Source: Zasmidium citrigriseum (taxonomy: Eukaryota > Ascomycota > Dothideomycetes > Mycosphaerellales > Mycosphaerellaceae). From it: a stretch of 64,000 bases of DNA. The position numbers and the translations under genes were made by a program. The number at the start of each line of letters is the position of its first letter. Positions within the stretch are counted from its first letter, which is position 1. The notes under the pieces are model-generated. The model did not search any database and was not told the origin of the DNA. It saw nothing but the letters and a program-made list of their open reading frames with translations. The stretch covers positions 1 to 64,000 of the forward strand of contig NHNW01000084.1 of NCBI GenBank assembly GCA_002786025.1, in the 5' to 3' direction. Shown here in pieces: positions 1 to 11,946 of the stretch.

Positions 1-2375
1 CTATAGTAGCTTATATAAGGATAATTAGTTCCCGCGCCTATATCTATATTAACGAAGAACTTAGGCCTAGGAACTTTAAAACCTATACTCGAGCCTATAT
101 AGGCTACCTAGTTAGTTTTAATAGAAATAATATCTACCGTATCTAGATACCTTCCTAGTCGAAAGTCGTCCGTATAAGGGATATTATATTTAACGAGAAT
201 TAAATCTACTAGGGGAAGTACGATTTCGACCTCGGGTACGCCTATAGGGCTAAACTAAAGTATATAATAAAGATTTAACTACCTTAGGCTACGTATAAGA
301 ACTAGTTTAGCGATATTGTTTAGCTCTATAGAGGAATTAACGTCTACGTATAACCCCTAGTAAACCGCCCGGTTATACTAGAACTACTAATAGTCTCTCT
401 AGTACTAGGACGACTAGTAGGAGCCTATTAGGATTAACTAATCGACCTAATAACTAAGAATAGCGACGTTAAACTAGAAATCCCCTATAATAGGGAAGTC
501 TAGATAAGAGAAGATATCTACTACCCGCTAGTCTAATAGTAACTAATCTTTCTAGTTAGTAAAACTAGGGGGATAGAAATATATTAGCTCTAAAGATAGG
601 TTACTAGCTAATTTCTCCCTTAACTAGTTCTAGAGGTCTAAGAGTAGGCTTAGAGGCTACTTAAATACTATCTACGACCTAGACTAGATAAGCTTAGCTT
701 AGATCTTCTTCGATAAATTAAACGACCTTAGTAGGGGGTACTAAGTATATTTATAGTCGATATAAATAACTCGTTACTACCTAAGAACTCTATTAGGACT
801 AATATTTAGTCTTTACTACTTCTACCTATAAGATAGAAGAGCCTTCTAAAGCATAAGTATACTAAATACTTTAAAGCTACTACTAAGAAGGAATAGTAAA
901 AGGTAAATAATATAGAAATATAGGTTAAAGTCGAAGAATACGAAGCCGACTCGAAACCTATCCCTTTAAAGTAGGTATAGGACTATAAAGGAGATAAGAA
1001 TAACCTCCTAGATAGATTTAAGGCGAGAATCTACCTAAGGGGAGATCTTTAGGATATATTTAACGACACATTTACTACGACCCTTACTATAAGGGTTTTT
1101 AGGCTAATTATAGCTATAATTAGCTACTTTAACCTAGCTACTATGTAACTAGATGTTATAAATGCGTTCCTAAACGCTAATCTACCTTAACCTATCTATA
1201 TAAGAGCTCCGGAACCCTACTATAAGCCTAGGAGGTTACTAAAGCTCCTAAAAGCTCTTTACGGGTTAAAGGAAGCCCTAAACTTATAGTATAATCTATT
1301 TAGAGCTACGCTATATAGTTTAGGGTTTAAGGATATACTTAAATGCCTTTATATAAGAGGTACTCTACTTATTTTCTTCTTTATAGACGACATTTACTTA
1401 ACCTATCTACCTAAACATAAGGTAGAAGCTTAATAGGTAAAAGCTAAGCTTATAGAAGCCTTCGAGATCCGAGATATAGGTGAACTAGAATAGTTCTACG
1501 GTATTAAGGTCGTTCGCGATCGAGAACGACGCCGTATCTAACTAAGCTAGGAAGCCTATATTAATAAGATTACCTATAGGTACGAAATTATAGTAATTAA
1601 CAACATTAAAACACTATTGCTATATAATTTCGACCCTAGCCCTACCTTAGGGGAGGTACCTACTACTAGAATTAAGTAGTTCGGTAGTATAGTAGGTAGT
1701 ATTAACTTTACTACTATTTAAACTCGACCTAATATTGCCTTTACGACATTATAACTTACTTAGTACCTAAAGAATCTATTAGAGGCTTATATTATTACCG
1801 TAAAGTACCTTTTAAAGTACCTACTCTATATAAAAGATAGGTCTTTAATATATAGACTCTAGTACTCTAAATAGGAGTTCTATAGCGCCTCGGACGTATT
1901 ATATACGGACGATACGACTACTAGGCGATTAAGTAAAGGATTTCTCTTCTTCCTCTTTAGGGGACTAGTAGACTAGAAGGCCTATAAGTAAAAGATAGTT
2001 ACTAAATCTAGTACTAAAGCCGAACTCTACTCTATTAGCTATATAGCGACCGAGCTAATCTAGTAGAAGAGGACAATTAACTCGATTAACCTAAAGCTAG
2101 ATATATCGTCTAAACTATTCTATAATAACCTATAGACCCTTCGTATAATTATAACCCCGAGTAGACGAATTAGTACGAAAATACGATATATCGATATATA
2201 ATAGTATTAGCTATGCGAACGATACCTTAATAGAGGACTAGAGGTAGAATAGATAGATATAAATAAGATACCTACGGACGGATTAACGAAACTTCTACCT
2301 ATATAAAAGTATTAGTAGTTTCTTAACTAACTATATATAACTAAATACGGTTAATAGATAGAGGATAAAGCGACT
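1..2375 (+). mobile_element. Ty1/copia retrotransposon pol, RIP-degenerate, cut by the window edge
   Basis: Read through RIP stops (only TAA/TAG where CAA, CAG or TGG is expected), the plus strand shows the end of a copia integrase (about 30-190), a reverse transcriptase with a QLDVVNAFLNA-like block near 1147, ALYGLKEA near 1255 and the catalytic FIDDI at 1379-1393, then a copia RNase H (SSTKAELYS near 2010, LCERYLNRG near 2215). Pol ends near 2370. Gag, protease and the 5' LTR would lie upstream of the window. CpA and TpG are nearly absent apart from small patches (1141-1170, 1600-1620). The element cannot be translated in this state. Assignment to copia rests on the domain order integrase, RT, RNase H. 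Confidence 0.9.
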
Positions 2376-2637
2376 ATAACGTCGTAAAAGGTATATTAAA
2401 AGATAGTTGTCTACCTTAACGTAGATATATAGGTTTTACGTAATATAATAATTTTATACCTAGGAAATATTTACTTATATTACGTGAAAGAGGATAATAA
2501 AGCCACCTTTATATAAAGATTAAGAAAATTACCTACGAATTCGATATTACGTACGGGTATTCTAGAATACGCTAGTAGATATTACGTTATTACGGGCCTA
2601 TAACTAAACTTCTTAGGCCTAGAACTAACTTAAACCT

Positions 2638-4242
2638 TTACCTACTATCCTCTACCTAGTCCCCTACCTCGATCGACTTTAAGCCTTCTCGATTAACCTT
2701 AAAATCTACCTTAACTACTAGCTTATAGTCGATCTTAAAGAATTTAAATACTTTAACCGCGGTTCCTAAGACAATAGCGACTCTAATACGAGCGTCGTAC
2801 GCGACTCTACCTAGTTTAATAGCCTAAATAAGATCCCTAGAGTCGAAGACTACTATACTATAGCCCTAGAGACTCTACTACCTACCGAGTAGACGAACAA
2901 TCGTCTTTAGTAAGAACTCGACGCCTAAGCTACTAACGAGGCCGTAATAGCTAAGGTCGAGGCTAACGCCGCTTAGGCCGCTAAGGTCGATAACGACGCT
3001 ATCCCTAACGAAGAGTCCTCCGAAGACGAGGATACGGAGGGTAAAGACGACTTCGAGGAGACCGTCCGCCTTAACGACCGCCTACTATTACTAGCCTAGA
3101 AGGCTATCGTCCTTAAGACTAAGCCTAAGGTTAAGTAGGAGGCTAAGAAGACCTCCCTTCGCTACGACGACTACCTAGAGCTATTTAAGAAGAGCTCTAC
3201 CTTAAAGCTAGCTCCTAAGCCGACTAGTAACCCTCTACTAGTAGTTCTAGACCTTAGCTAACTTAGCGCTATCCTCGCTAACCTAGAGGTTCTTAAGAGC
3301 CTCTCTACTATCTTTAACCTAGCTACCTCGACTATAAAGGCCCTTCCTAAGCCGAACCCTATTAAGATCGCCCCTACCGACGATAAGTAAGACGTCGCCG
3401 ACTCGAAGACCTAGCTAGACGACCCTAAGGAGAAAGCTAAGAAGGCTACCTAAGATAGATACGTACTAACTCGCTAGGTTAATTAACTTAGCCGTTCCCT
3501 CTCTAAGTAGGTCGATAAGGTTAAGGTAGGAACCTAAAATAAGCTTAGTAAGCTTCGTATTAAAGACCTTAAGGATAGAAACTACGTCGTTATTCGCTAT
3601 AAAGCCTTACTAGACTCTATTAATACCTTCTACTAGGCTATACCGTTCGGCTCTTATAAGTACTTCCTTAACGACTTCTTCGACGACTTTAAGGAAGCCT
3701 CTCGCCTTCTTAAGGGTAGAAAGGCTAATAAGACTAAGGGTATTAGCGCTATCTACCCTAAGCCCGCTAATACGGAGGCTATCCTCCGCCGTATCTAGAA
3801 TAAGGTCGTTATAGGTACCTATATAAAGGTTAAGGACGACTCTAACGATAAGCGCCTAGCCCGTAAGCGTAAGGCTTCTATTTAGGTCGACTCTAACGAT
3901 AATTGTCCCTCCTATAAGCATAAGACCCTAGCTACCTCTAAGTCCGCCCGTAAAGTTAGTAAGGAGACGCTCGACCTTAACGACGACTCTAACGACGAGA
4001 ATAACGACCTCCCCTTTCTTAGTAAGCCGCTAAAGCGTAACTCTAGCTCTATTAGAGTTATTGTCGCCGCTAACCTCGTTTATAAGGCCGTTAACGGCGC
4101 TAAAGTCGAGGTTACGCTCTAGATTAAGGACCTCGTCTCTACTAAGGTCCGCCGCGAGGTTATAGCCTATATAGACGAGATTAAGCTCTACTCCTACTAT
4201 AAGTTCGACCTTAAGGTCGCTAAGCGTAATAACTTTAAATAA
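2638..4242 (+). pseudogene. extra ORF between copia RNase H and 3' LTR
   Basis: One frame of about 534 codons stays open from about 2638 to 4242 apart from TAA/TAG codons of RIP type; no TGA and no frameshift were seen. The predicted product is hydrophilic, Lys/Asp/Glu-rich (an acidic stretch near 3005-3060, basic SARK/RKRK-like patches near 3850-3960), with no membrane helix and no zinc knuckle. It ends about 14 bp before the LTR, next to the G-run that acts as polypurine tract, so it belongs to the element. Position matches the env-like slot of some plant copia elements, but nothing envelope-like is visible. Function unknown. A displaced gag is the main alternative. Confidence 0.6.
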
Positions 4243-4256
4243 GTTATTAGGGGGTG

Positions 4257-4484
4257 TGTTAGACGAGCACGGGTCTTACCGAGAGGCTAGCTTCTTCTAT
4301 ACTTCTTTTTAGGTTAATATACGGCTAGTATATAGCTTCTATAGTAGGATATTAGGTATCCTAGTAGCTACTAGTTAATATCCGAGGCTAGTATTCGGCT
4401 ACTAAGTTATATCGACCTTATTTGTGTATATTAGATCGGTCGATAGCTAAAGAATCGACCTCATAGTTCATTTCATGTATCACA
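4257..4484 (+). repeat. copia 3' LTR (right end approximate)
   Basis: A run of G (4250-4254) precedes TGTTAGAC, a typical LTR start next to a polypurine tract. Sequence stays RIP-like until about 4460 and then becomes normal. The end is placed near the CACA at 4481-4484, but TTCA at 4472-4475 is also possible. Its partner LTR is outside the window. The LTR ends about 230 bp before the rif1 start codon. Confidence 0.6.
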
Positions 4485-4714
4485 TCGCCCCCTATACACG
4501 TACTCGCTCATCACAAGCGAGCGGGGGCACGTGCGGCGGCGCTGGCCGTGCCGTCTCGCGCTAGTGACTCGCAACGCGTGAACCCTGGAAAGCGCGCGTC
4601 TCCCAACCTCGCTGCGGCGCTTGCTCATCTTTCACGTCTCCGTCTTCGACTGAACGGACATGTCTTGTGCTTTTCCATCTTGACCATCTGTCTGGACGTC
4701 TGGCGGGATCCATC

Positions 4715-7700
4715 ATGTTGTCGTCGCCGGCTGAAGGCTCTTCTCTGTTTTCTCACTTAACTGCACGACCGCCGACGCCGCCGCGAGACACCTCTAAGAC
4801 GACCATTTTCTCCCCCGACACGAACAAGACCGTGGACGACGCGCTTCGCTTTCTGGATGAAGGCCATCACGAGCCCGATACATCTTCTCAGGTGAAGATC
4901 TCTACAGACACCCCGCCGTCCAAAGCACCTTCCAACCGAGGCTCGACAGCTACAAAGAAGGTCGGATTTCTTCTGGACGCAACGCATCAACAACAGTCTA
5001 CCGTGCCTGCATGCTCACCTCGCATATCACATGACTCGCCAGCAGTGCGAGCATCTGGTCCCCTGAGGTCGATACTGAAGCGATCAGTCGAGGACTTGCC
5101 ACCCACACCAGATGACTTCGAGAACAGGTTGAGTTACTTCTCGCCCCAGGAACCCGGCAGTTTCCGGAAAATGCTGCAATCAGTCCTCAAGCAGCTCGGT
5201 GGCACCTCTCGAGATGCCCGGAGGGATGCCTATCTCGCCCTCAATGGCGCCCTCAAGCAGTATTCCGATCTTCCGGCCCGGGAAGCCCTCGTGGAAAAGA
5301 TGGACCTGCTGCAACAGTTCATTGCTCGGGATATGGGCTGGAAGGACTCTCAGGGACGACTAGACCTTCAAATTGTCACTCAAGCCGTCAATCTTACATC
5401 TGCACTTCTGTGGGATTCCCAGACTGCACAGGCTTTGGACGATGATTTCCAGAGTTTCATCATCGATCGTTCTATCGTCACATTGGAGCAACCGGATTCT
5501 CCAAAGTCCATGATCAAGGCCCATATTCACATCCTGATGATGCAACACTTTCCCGCAAATATCGTGACGGCGAACAAGACCGAAAGGATTCTCACTGCCC
5601 TGCAAAATGTGGAGGAGAGGTGTTCGGGAAACAGTGTGATCCACGCCCGTCTAGCCGTATATCAAAGACTTGCATCGCAGCAGCCATCTGTGATGATTGG
5701 GAGAATCCATGACTGGATGGAGCACATTTTCGCAGGGCTGCTTAGCAGTGTCTCCGACACGCGCGCCAGAGCTATCGACTCGTGCAATCACATTGCGCTG
5801 CACCTTGGATCATATCCTTCCGCCTCCAAGACGCTGTTCGAAATCTTCGACACCGAGACCGATGAGGGCACGACCTACTGCGAGCACTTTAATCGGAGAC
5901 TCATGGAAATGACCTCGAACAAGGACCTGGCCCAGTTCGTCCCTCAAATCTGGGCTGCCATCGTACTCTTCCTTCGGACGAAGCGAAGACCCATCGACAG
6001 ATGGCCGAAACTCAAGATCTTCCTCGCAACAATCCAGAGATGCCTCAATTCTGGCGACATGACTGTCAAGCACTACGCACATATTGCCTGGAACAAACTC
6101 ATATTCGTGGTGTCGCCCGACTCCAGCACAACCCCATCGATGCGATCCATGCTGAGATTGCCCATTGTGACTTTGTTGGAACGCCGTGGCAACGACCGAT
6201 TCTCCCAGCAGGCTAAGGAACTGGCTCTCATGAGCTACAACTACCTGCTCCACTACGGACTTCGACCTGCCCTCTCGCACGAGGATTTGGACACCGCATG
6301 GAAGCTGTATGTTGAAGAGGTGCTCGGGAAATTGTCCAAATCTGGTCGCAGGGGTCAGGTACATGCTTGCCGCGTGCTTCAAGGCCTGTTGCAAAGGAAG
6401 AAGGGCATGTACAACGAGACTGCGGCGCTTGAATCGACGCCAATGAAGCCGGAAGACCTTCCGCAGCTCGATGCGAAATGGATACGGTCCCGCCTGGGGA
6501 AGATCATACAGGTACTGGAGCCCATCCTTGCAAAAGGCATGTGTTCACCACCTGAGGCCAACGAGGCTGCGAACGCTTGTTGGCAGTTCCTGTTCCAGGC
6601 CGTGGCAGAGGCGGGAAGTCAGGAAGTCAAGGCGTCCAACGAATTGAAGGTGGCATTGGCTGAGCTAATCAACTTCTTCCGACGACTTTGGCACGCCTCT
6701 GCTTCAGCAATGTCAGAGGTGGAGGCATCGATGTGGCTCGGTCGATATGAGCACCTCTTGGATACGTGTGTTGAGACCCTTGGGGCTGGCCATTTCGTAG
6801 AGGACTTTCTCGCCAGGACGAATGCCGATGAAGTCGAAGCCACCCCGACACCATCAAACAGGACATCCAAGCACCCCAAGACCGCGTACTCACCATTTGT
6901 GTTCCTCTTCGCGTTGTACTACCAGCCACCCCTGGACCAGCAGTCGAGCGAGGCCTACGTCAAGTCAGCAGCCTGGTATTTAGACCTGCTGGCCGGAGTC
7001 AGAGGATCTGCGTCAGGGACTCTTGGGCTTCTGCATCGGTCTCTTCAATTTTGTGCAGATCAGTCACCTTCTGCAGATCTCGCAGAACAGCTTTGGGGTG
7101 TTGTGGTCGATGCAGCGGCAGGTGCTCTGGCCCGGCAAGTTTCGACGCTTCCGCAACACAATGCTCAAACTGTTGGTGTTGCTCTTCGCTCTGCGCTCAA
7201 CATTATCACTTTCGGTCTGCGCAATTATTCGTCATCTTCGACATGCCCAAAGAAGGCGATGGAGTTGTATACAGCTGCATGTGCTTTCGCGAAGCAGTAC
7301 GGGAACGACGGCGGCGTTGCGCTCGGAGTGATGGAACCGTTTTCAAAGGCTCTCCTCGACATGGGAGGCGATCTGTCTATCCCGGCCAGCTTGGAGATTG
7401 GCAAAGCTGTCCTTGACAACGGTGTCTGGCCCAAGAATCGCCAGGAGCTGGAGCAGAGCCGGAAAGCCCTGTGGTCAGTCAGCCTTGACCCTCCATCAAA
7501 GGGGTCGACTTCCGTGTTCGATCCATTTGAGCACATCTACAGCTTCCTGCACAGCACTTCGCTGCGTGCCTACTGCCAACTGGTGGAATTACCCCGCGAC
7601 TTGGAGGTAGAGAGACTTGTTGAGTATCTCTCTGCCATTGTGCGATTCCTCCAACGATGTCCAGCCAAAGTCCTGCCCAGCAGTCTTCGGAGACTGCAGG

Positions 7701-9856
7701 ACTCTCTGGCAGTCTTTGCTGAAGACCGCAGTCGAGCGCTATTCCCTCTTTCGAGGTCAAACTCGAAGGATATCATTCGAAATGCGGATACTCAGATCTC
7801 TTCACTGTGGTCGGACCTCCTCCGAATAATGCAGGGCATGGCAAGTGCGAGAGACAGCACGTTGCTCGAGTCATTGGAGCCGATGCTCGCGGCTGGATTC
7901 GCAAGTCCCGGCCGCGACATCGTAAACATGACCATCACTGTCTGGAACGAGACATTCGGCATCGAGCAACATCTGGAGTACCCGGCCAAGCTCCTACCTG
8001 TGCTTCGAGCAAGACGAGCAGAAGCAGAACTCCAACTTCCCGGGCTCTCAGATGACGATAGTGACGCCGAGCTTGCAGAGTTGCCTGCTTTTGCGGAGTC
8101 CCAACTGGATGTCTCATATTCTCCCAACAAGGTGTTCGGACGCAGTCCAAGGCCAAGCTCAAAGACGCCAAACAGCCTGTTCAACAGCCCAGCCGGAACT
8201 CCTCTGCAACTCGCTGCTAAGCGTAGCAAGTCTTCGAAGAAGTCAACTCCAAAGGCCCGTCTGCGCCATGACAACTCACAGCTCGAGTTTGCTCCCATCG
8301 AGTCTTCGTCAGCGGGCTCAGCAATGGAGTCCCAGCTGCTCACTGAACATCAGAAGGAGGTAAAGGCCAGACAGCATGGAGATGCGCAAATGTTTCCAGA
8401 GTTATCCTCCAGTCCAGGACAAGCCAGCCAAGCTCGAAGGGCAATCGCCAAAAAGTTGGACTTCTCGTCGGATGGCGCCCGTGGTGAGAATGGCAATGAG
8501 GCTGTGGCGACTCCGACAGGCTTGGCAGATGCTAATCCCATGAGCGATGATCTGCCGTCTTCACCGACGCCCCGTGCTGGTGGAACAGTACAGGAAGTAG
8601 AACACTTCAGCGACGACGATGCCACTGAGATCATCGATCCTCCATCTTCGCCACCGCGAAAGGCCGAAGACTTGGTTGACGATGATGAGCGGGTTGATGA
8701 GACGACTTTCGACGAAGACGCTCGTGTCAAGGAGACCGTTGTCGAGGCTAATGGTGAAGCATCAACTGATAACCTCATTGATCACTCCGACAATCTTCTG
8801 CCTACAGCGCAGCTGGAGCGAGAGGCCGCCGCGGCTGCAGCTAAAGATGACCGACCTGACGCAACAGCGGAAGACCAGCAATTCACTGCTGCAGTTGAAC
8901 CAAGTGCCGCTGTGGCTGACAAGGCTGCAGGGCCAGACTCACAGATGCCGTCGAGGATCGAGGAATCGTTCATCGAGCAGATCGACGAAGTAGCGAGCCC
9001 TATTTCCAATGCTTCCACTCCCCGAAGCCGATCCAAACGCAAGCGACAAAGTCAATCGCAAGATGGAACCCCCTCACCTCACAAGAAGGCCAGAAGTGCT
9101 TCATCTTCACCTCTGAAGCAGATGTGGAACCGATTCACCGGTAATCAGCCAGCCGAACAAGCAAGCGAGGAGGATCAGGAACAAGAAAAGGAGAACGAAG
9201 ATGAGGACGACGTCAATGAAGTCGCGGACAACATCATCGTTGCGAGTCGCCCTATTGTCCGCTCATCGCAGCCAGACCAAACTCAGGAAGAACCTACTAC
9301 CGAGAGTCAGAAGGAGAAACATATCAAACGCCGACGCGGCCGCCCAAGGAAGTCGTACTCTCCACCCAAGGAATCCGAGCCTCAGCCTCAACCCGTGGAC
9401 GAGGACCAGCCACAGCAGCCTGTCAAGCGAGGCCGTGGCCGGCCAAGAAAGTATCCACGACCGGAATCGAGCCAGGCGTCTACAACGTCCACAGCACAGA
9501 AGCGCCGGGGATCGCTCATCAGCAATGCTACCTCGGCATCACAAGATGCTGCGAGCTTCGCGGCGGATACTCCTGCTGTGCCAACCACAAGAAAGGCTGC
9601 GCGGCTTTCGCAAGGCACTTCCGATGCCGGTACTTCATTCAGGCAGGCTGCATCCCAGGATGAGGATGAAGCTCAATCGCAAGTCGACTCGGTTCTGTCG
9701 CCGAGGAGAGTTCTGGCCCGACTTTATGGCGTGCTGGCCGATATCCCGAAGATGGTCTTTGGGTCGCAGGATGATGAGAGGGCTTTTGATGATGTTTTGT
9801 TTGAGATGCGGAGGGGCGTTCATGATGTTGGGCGGAGGATGAGGGAGCAGCAATGA
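4715..9856 (+). CDS. rif1: telomere length regulator Rif1
   Basis: A 1713-aa single-exon protein. Rif1 binds protein phosphatase 1 and counteracts DDK at replication origins; it also acts at telomeres and in end-joining control. The N-terminus has an RVxF-type motif (KVGF, residues 82-85) and a SILK motif (119-122), the two PP1 docking motifs. A Rif1_N HEAT-like region follows (from about 145, starting SYFSPQEPGSF, to about 1100). The C-terminal third is acidic, low complexity and carries two AT-hooks (RGRPRK, about residues 1540 and 1572). The start is the first in-frame ATG; the longer open frame upstream begins only with GTG. A copia LTR lies about 230 bp upstream, so the promoter is short. 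Codon use is normal, with no RIP. Confidence 0.93.
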   Translation: MLSSPAEGSSLFSHLTARPPTPPRDTSKTTIFSPDTNKTVDDALRFLDEGHHEPDTSSQVKISTDTPPSKAPSNRGSTATKKVGFLLDATHQQQSTVPACSPRISHDSPAVRASGPLRSILKRSVEDLPPTPDDFENRLSYFSPQEPGSFRKMLQSVLKQLGGTSRDARRDAYLALNGALKQYSDLPAREALVEKMDLLQQFIARDMGWKDSQGRLDLQIVTQAVNLTSALLWDSQTAQALDDDFQSFIIDRSIVTLEQPDSPKSMIKAHIHILMMQHFPANIVTANKTERILTALQNVEERCSGNSVIHARLAVYQRLASQQPSVMIGRIHDWMEHIFAGLLSSVSDTRARAIDSCNHIALHLGSYPSASKTLFEIFDTETDEGTTYCEHFNRRLMEMTSNKDLAQFVPQIWAAIVLFLRTKRRPIDRWPKLKIFLATIQRCLNSGDMTVKHYAHIAWNKLIFVVSPDSSTTPSMRSMLRLPIVTLLERRGNDRFSQQAKELALMSYNYLLHYGLRPALSHEDLDTAWKLYVEEVLGKLSKSGRRGQVHACRVLQGLLQRKKGMYNETAALESTPMKPEDLPQLDAKWIRSRLGKIIQVLEPILAKGMCSPPEANEAANACWQFLFQAVAEAGSQEVKASNELKVALAELINFFRRLWHASASAMSEVEASMWLGRYEHLLDTCVETLGAGHFVEDFLARTNADEVEATPTPSNRTSKHPKTAYSPFVFLFALYYQPPLDQQSSEAYVKSAAWYLDLLAGVRGSASGTLGLLHRSLQFCADQSPSADLAEQLWGVVVDAAAGALARQVSTLPQHNAQTVGVALRSALNIITFGLRNYSSSSTCPKKAMELYTAACAFAKQYGNDGGVALGVMEPFSKALLDMGGDLSIPASLEIGKAVLDNGVWPKNRQELEQSRKALWSVSLDPPSKGSTSVFDPFEHIYSFLHSTSLRAYCQLVELPRDLEVERLVEYLSAIVRFLQRCPAKVLPSSLRRLQDSLAVFAEDRSRALFPLSRSNSKDIIRNADTQISSLWSDLLRIMQGMASARDSTLLESLEPMLAAGFASPGRDIVNMTITVWNETFGIEQHLEYPAKLLPVLRARRAEAELQLPGLSDDDSDAELAELPAFAESQLDVSYSPNKVFGRSPRPSSKTPNSLFNSPAGTPLQLAAKRSKSSKKSTPKARLRHDNSQLEFAPIESSSAGSAMESQLLTEHQKEVKARQHGDAQMFPELSSSPGQASQARRAIAKKLDFSSDGARGENGNEAVATPTGLADANPMSDDLPSSPTPRAGGTVQEVEHFSDDDATEIIDPPSSPPRKAEDLVDDDERVDETTFDEDARVKETVVEANGEASTDNLIDHSDNLLPTAQLEREAAAAAAKDDRPDATAEDQQFTAAVEPSAAVADKAAGPDSQMPSRIEESFIEQIDEVASPISNASTPRSRSKRKRQSQSQDGTPSPHKKARSASSSPLKQMWNRFTGNQPAEQASEEDQEQEKENEDEDDVNEVADNIIVASRPIVRSSQPDQTQEEPTTESQKEKHIKRRRGRPRKSYSPPKESEPQPQPVDEDQPQQPVKRGRGRPRKYPRPESSQASTTSTAQKRRGSLISNATSASQDAASFAADTPAVPTTRKAARLSQGTSDAGTSFRQAASQDEDEAQSQVDSVLSPRRVLARLYGVLADIPKMVFGSQDDERAFDDVLFEMRRGVHDVGRRMREQQ

Positions 9857-10337
9857 AGTTGGCGGAGTCGATGAGCGGTCATCGCTTGGAACAGTACGTG
9901 TAGTTCGCCTGCTGAAGATATTGATAGGCACACTCAGACCAGAACGAGTTCACACAGCCTAGCCACATTTTCCACGTCCATCATTCGCGCCGTATATCCG
10001 ACTACCCGACTGTTGTCATGCACGATGCACATTGGTAAGTCATCAAGTTCTCCACAACCCGATGTTTCTCCAGAAAATATCCATTTTGGGACGGCACATA
10101 GCAAGACCTGTCGAAGATCTGCGCTCGAAGGAAGGCTATGATGCGGGGTGTCCCTGGATTGCAACATTGAATCCTACGACAGAAAGCTTCGCGGGACGTC
10201 CACGATGTGATGTATGTACCTGCACTTGCACCTGGAATCGCGAGGGTTGCGAATACGAGCCAAGCACATATAGTACTGAACTTCCCAGGCTGAGGAAGAC
10301 GTCGGCTCAGTGCTTGATCTTTTTGCACATAGCCAAG
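9857..10337. other. intergenic, rif1 to alpha-galactosidase
   Basis: Same-strand spacer holding the rif1 terminator region and the alpha-galactosidase promoter. No convincing gene, repeat or RNA seen; open frames here lack family resemblance. Confidence 0.5.
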
Positions 10338-11946
10338 ATGTTTGACAGATCTCTCCTCGCGCTTTCGGCGCTTCCCTGGGTGTTGGGCGGTACGCTTCCT
10401 GATGGAACAGGGAGGTTGCCTGCGCTTGGGTGGAATAGTTGGGTACGTCCAAGCATAATTCTCATCTCATCGCGTCCTCAAAGCTGACAGCTTTCGTCGA
10501 TAGAATGCCTACCACTGCGACGTCAACGCCCAAAAAATGCTCGACGCCGCCAACTACATGGTCTCCAAGGGCTTCCTCAAAGCCGGCTACAACTACGTCA
10601 ACCTCGACGACTGCTGGTCCGTCCAATCCGGCCGCGACAACACCACTCACCAAATCATCCCGGATATGACCAAGTTCCCTGAGGGCATTTCGGGTTTGGT
10701 TGATAGGATTCATGGCATGGGCATGAAGGCGGGCATTTATTCTAGTGCGGGTGATACGACTTGTGCTGGGTATCCGGCGAGTTTGGGGTTTGAGGAGGTT
10801 GATGCTGAGACGTGAGTATATTATTGTTTGTGTGGGAGGAGGGCGAGCTTGTGTGGTTGCTGATGGTGGGGATAGATTTGCGGCCTGGGGCATCGACTAC
10901 CTCAAATACGACAACTGCGGCGTGCCGCAATACTGGAACGACGACTGCTACGCCTGCAATGCGGACCCGACGTTCTCCTCCAACACCGTCAACGGCAGCT
11001 GTACAGACCAGACGCAGACGAACCTCTCTCCGCTTTGTAACCATGCCTGGCCCGTCGATGGCAAGGACTACAGCGAGACGTACACGGGTTTGAGGTATAG
11101 AATTATGGGAGAGGCGCTGGCGAGACAGAACCGTACGATCTTTTATAGTCTTTGTGAGTGGGGGACTGATGAGGTTTGGACTTGGGGGAATAAGACGGCG
11201 CAGAGTTGGAGGATGAGTAATGATATTAATGGTGAGTTGCGAGATCCTGTGTTGGGGGTGAGGGATGCGCTGACGAAGTGTGGCAGACAATTGGGGAAGT
11301 ATCGCTAACATCATCAACCTGAACTCGTTCTTGTCGAACTATGGCGGGTTTGGAGGACACAATGATCCGGATCTGCTTGAAGTCGGCAATGGCAATCTCA
11401 CTGTGCAGGAGACGAGGTCGCATTTCGCTCTTTGGTGAGTTTTCCAATCCAAAGTCGCACTGTACATTGGCTGATATCATGACTAGGGCCCTCATGAAAG
11501 CCCCCCTCCTAATCGGCACCGACCTCGCCACAATCTCCCAAGCCAACATCAACATCCTCCAAAACAAACGCCTCCTCGCCTTCAACCAAGACCCCATCTA
11601 CGGCGCCCCCGCCGCGCCCTTCAAATGGGGCATCAACCCCGACTGGACCTTCAACGCCACCAACCCGGCCGAGTTCTGGAGCGGCATGTCAAGCGCCGGT
11701 GTCATGGTCGCCATGCTTAATACCCTTGAGGACACCAGGACTATGACGGTGGTTTTCGATGAGGTTCCTGAGTTGCAAGGGCAGAGGCCTTATCGGGTTA
11801 TTAATGCTTGGACGGGACGGAATTTGGGGTGTAAGAAGGGGAGTGTTAAGATGGCTGTTGAAGGGCATGATACTGCTGTGCTGCTTTTTAAGGATACTTG
11901 TGTGGGGGTTGCGGATGTGGAGACTAATGGGACGATTTCTTCGTAG
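10338..11946 (+). CDS. secreted alpha-galactosidase, GH27, five exons
   Basis: Hydrolyses terminal alpha-1,6-galactosyl residues of galacto-oligosaccharides and galactomannans. Exons by GT-AG junctions: 10338-10442, 10504-10811, 10876-11231, 11287-11434, 11487-11946, giving 458 aa. An N-terminal hydrophobic segment ([14 protein letters not shown]) is a signal peptide. [10 protein letters not shown] opens the GH27 barrel; YLKYDNC carries the nucleophile Asp150, and WRMSND supplies the likely acid/base Asp254. The end has the beta-sandwich domain usual in this family. Introns are 52-64 nt and each restores the frame exactly, which supports the model. Sugar preference beyond the family cannot be read from sequence. 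Confidence 0.93.

Noticed and set aside
7792..8343. Minus-strand open frame of 183 codons within rif1
   Set aside because: Antisense shadow of a high-GC coding region; no motif.
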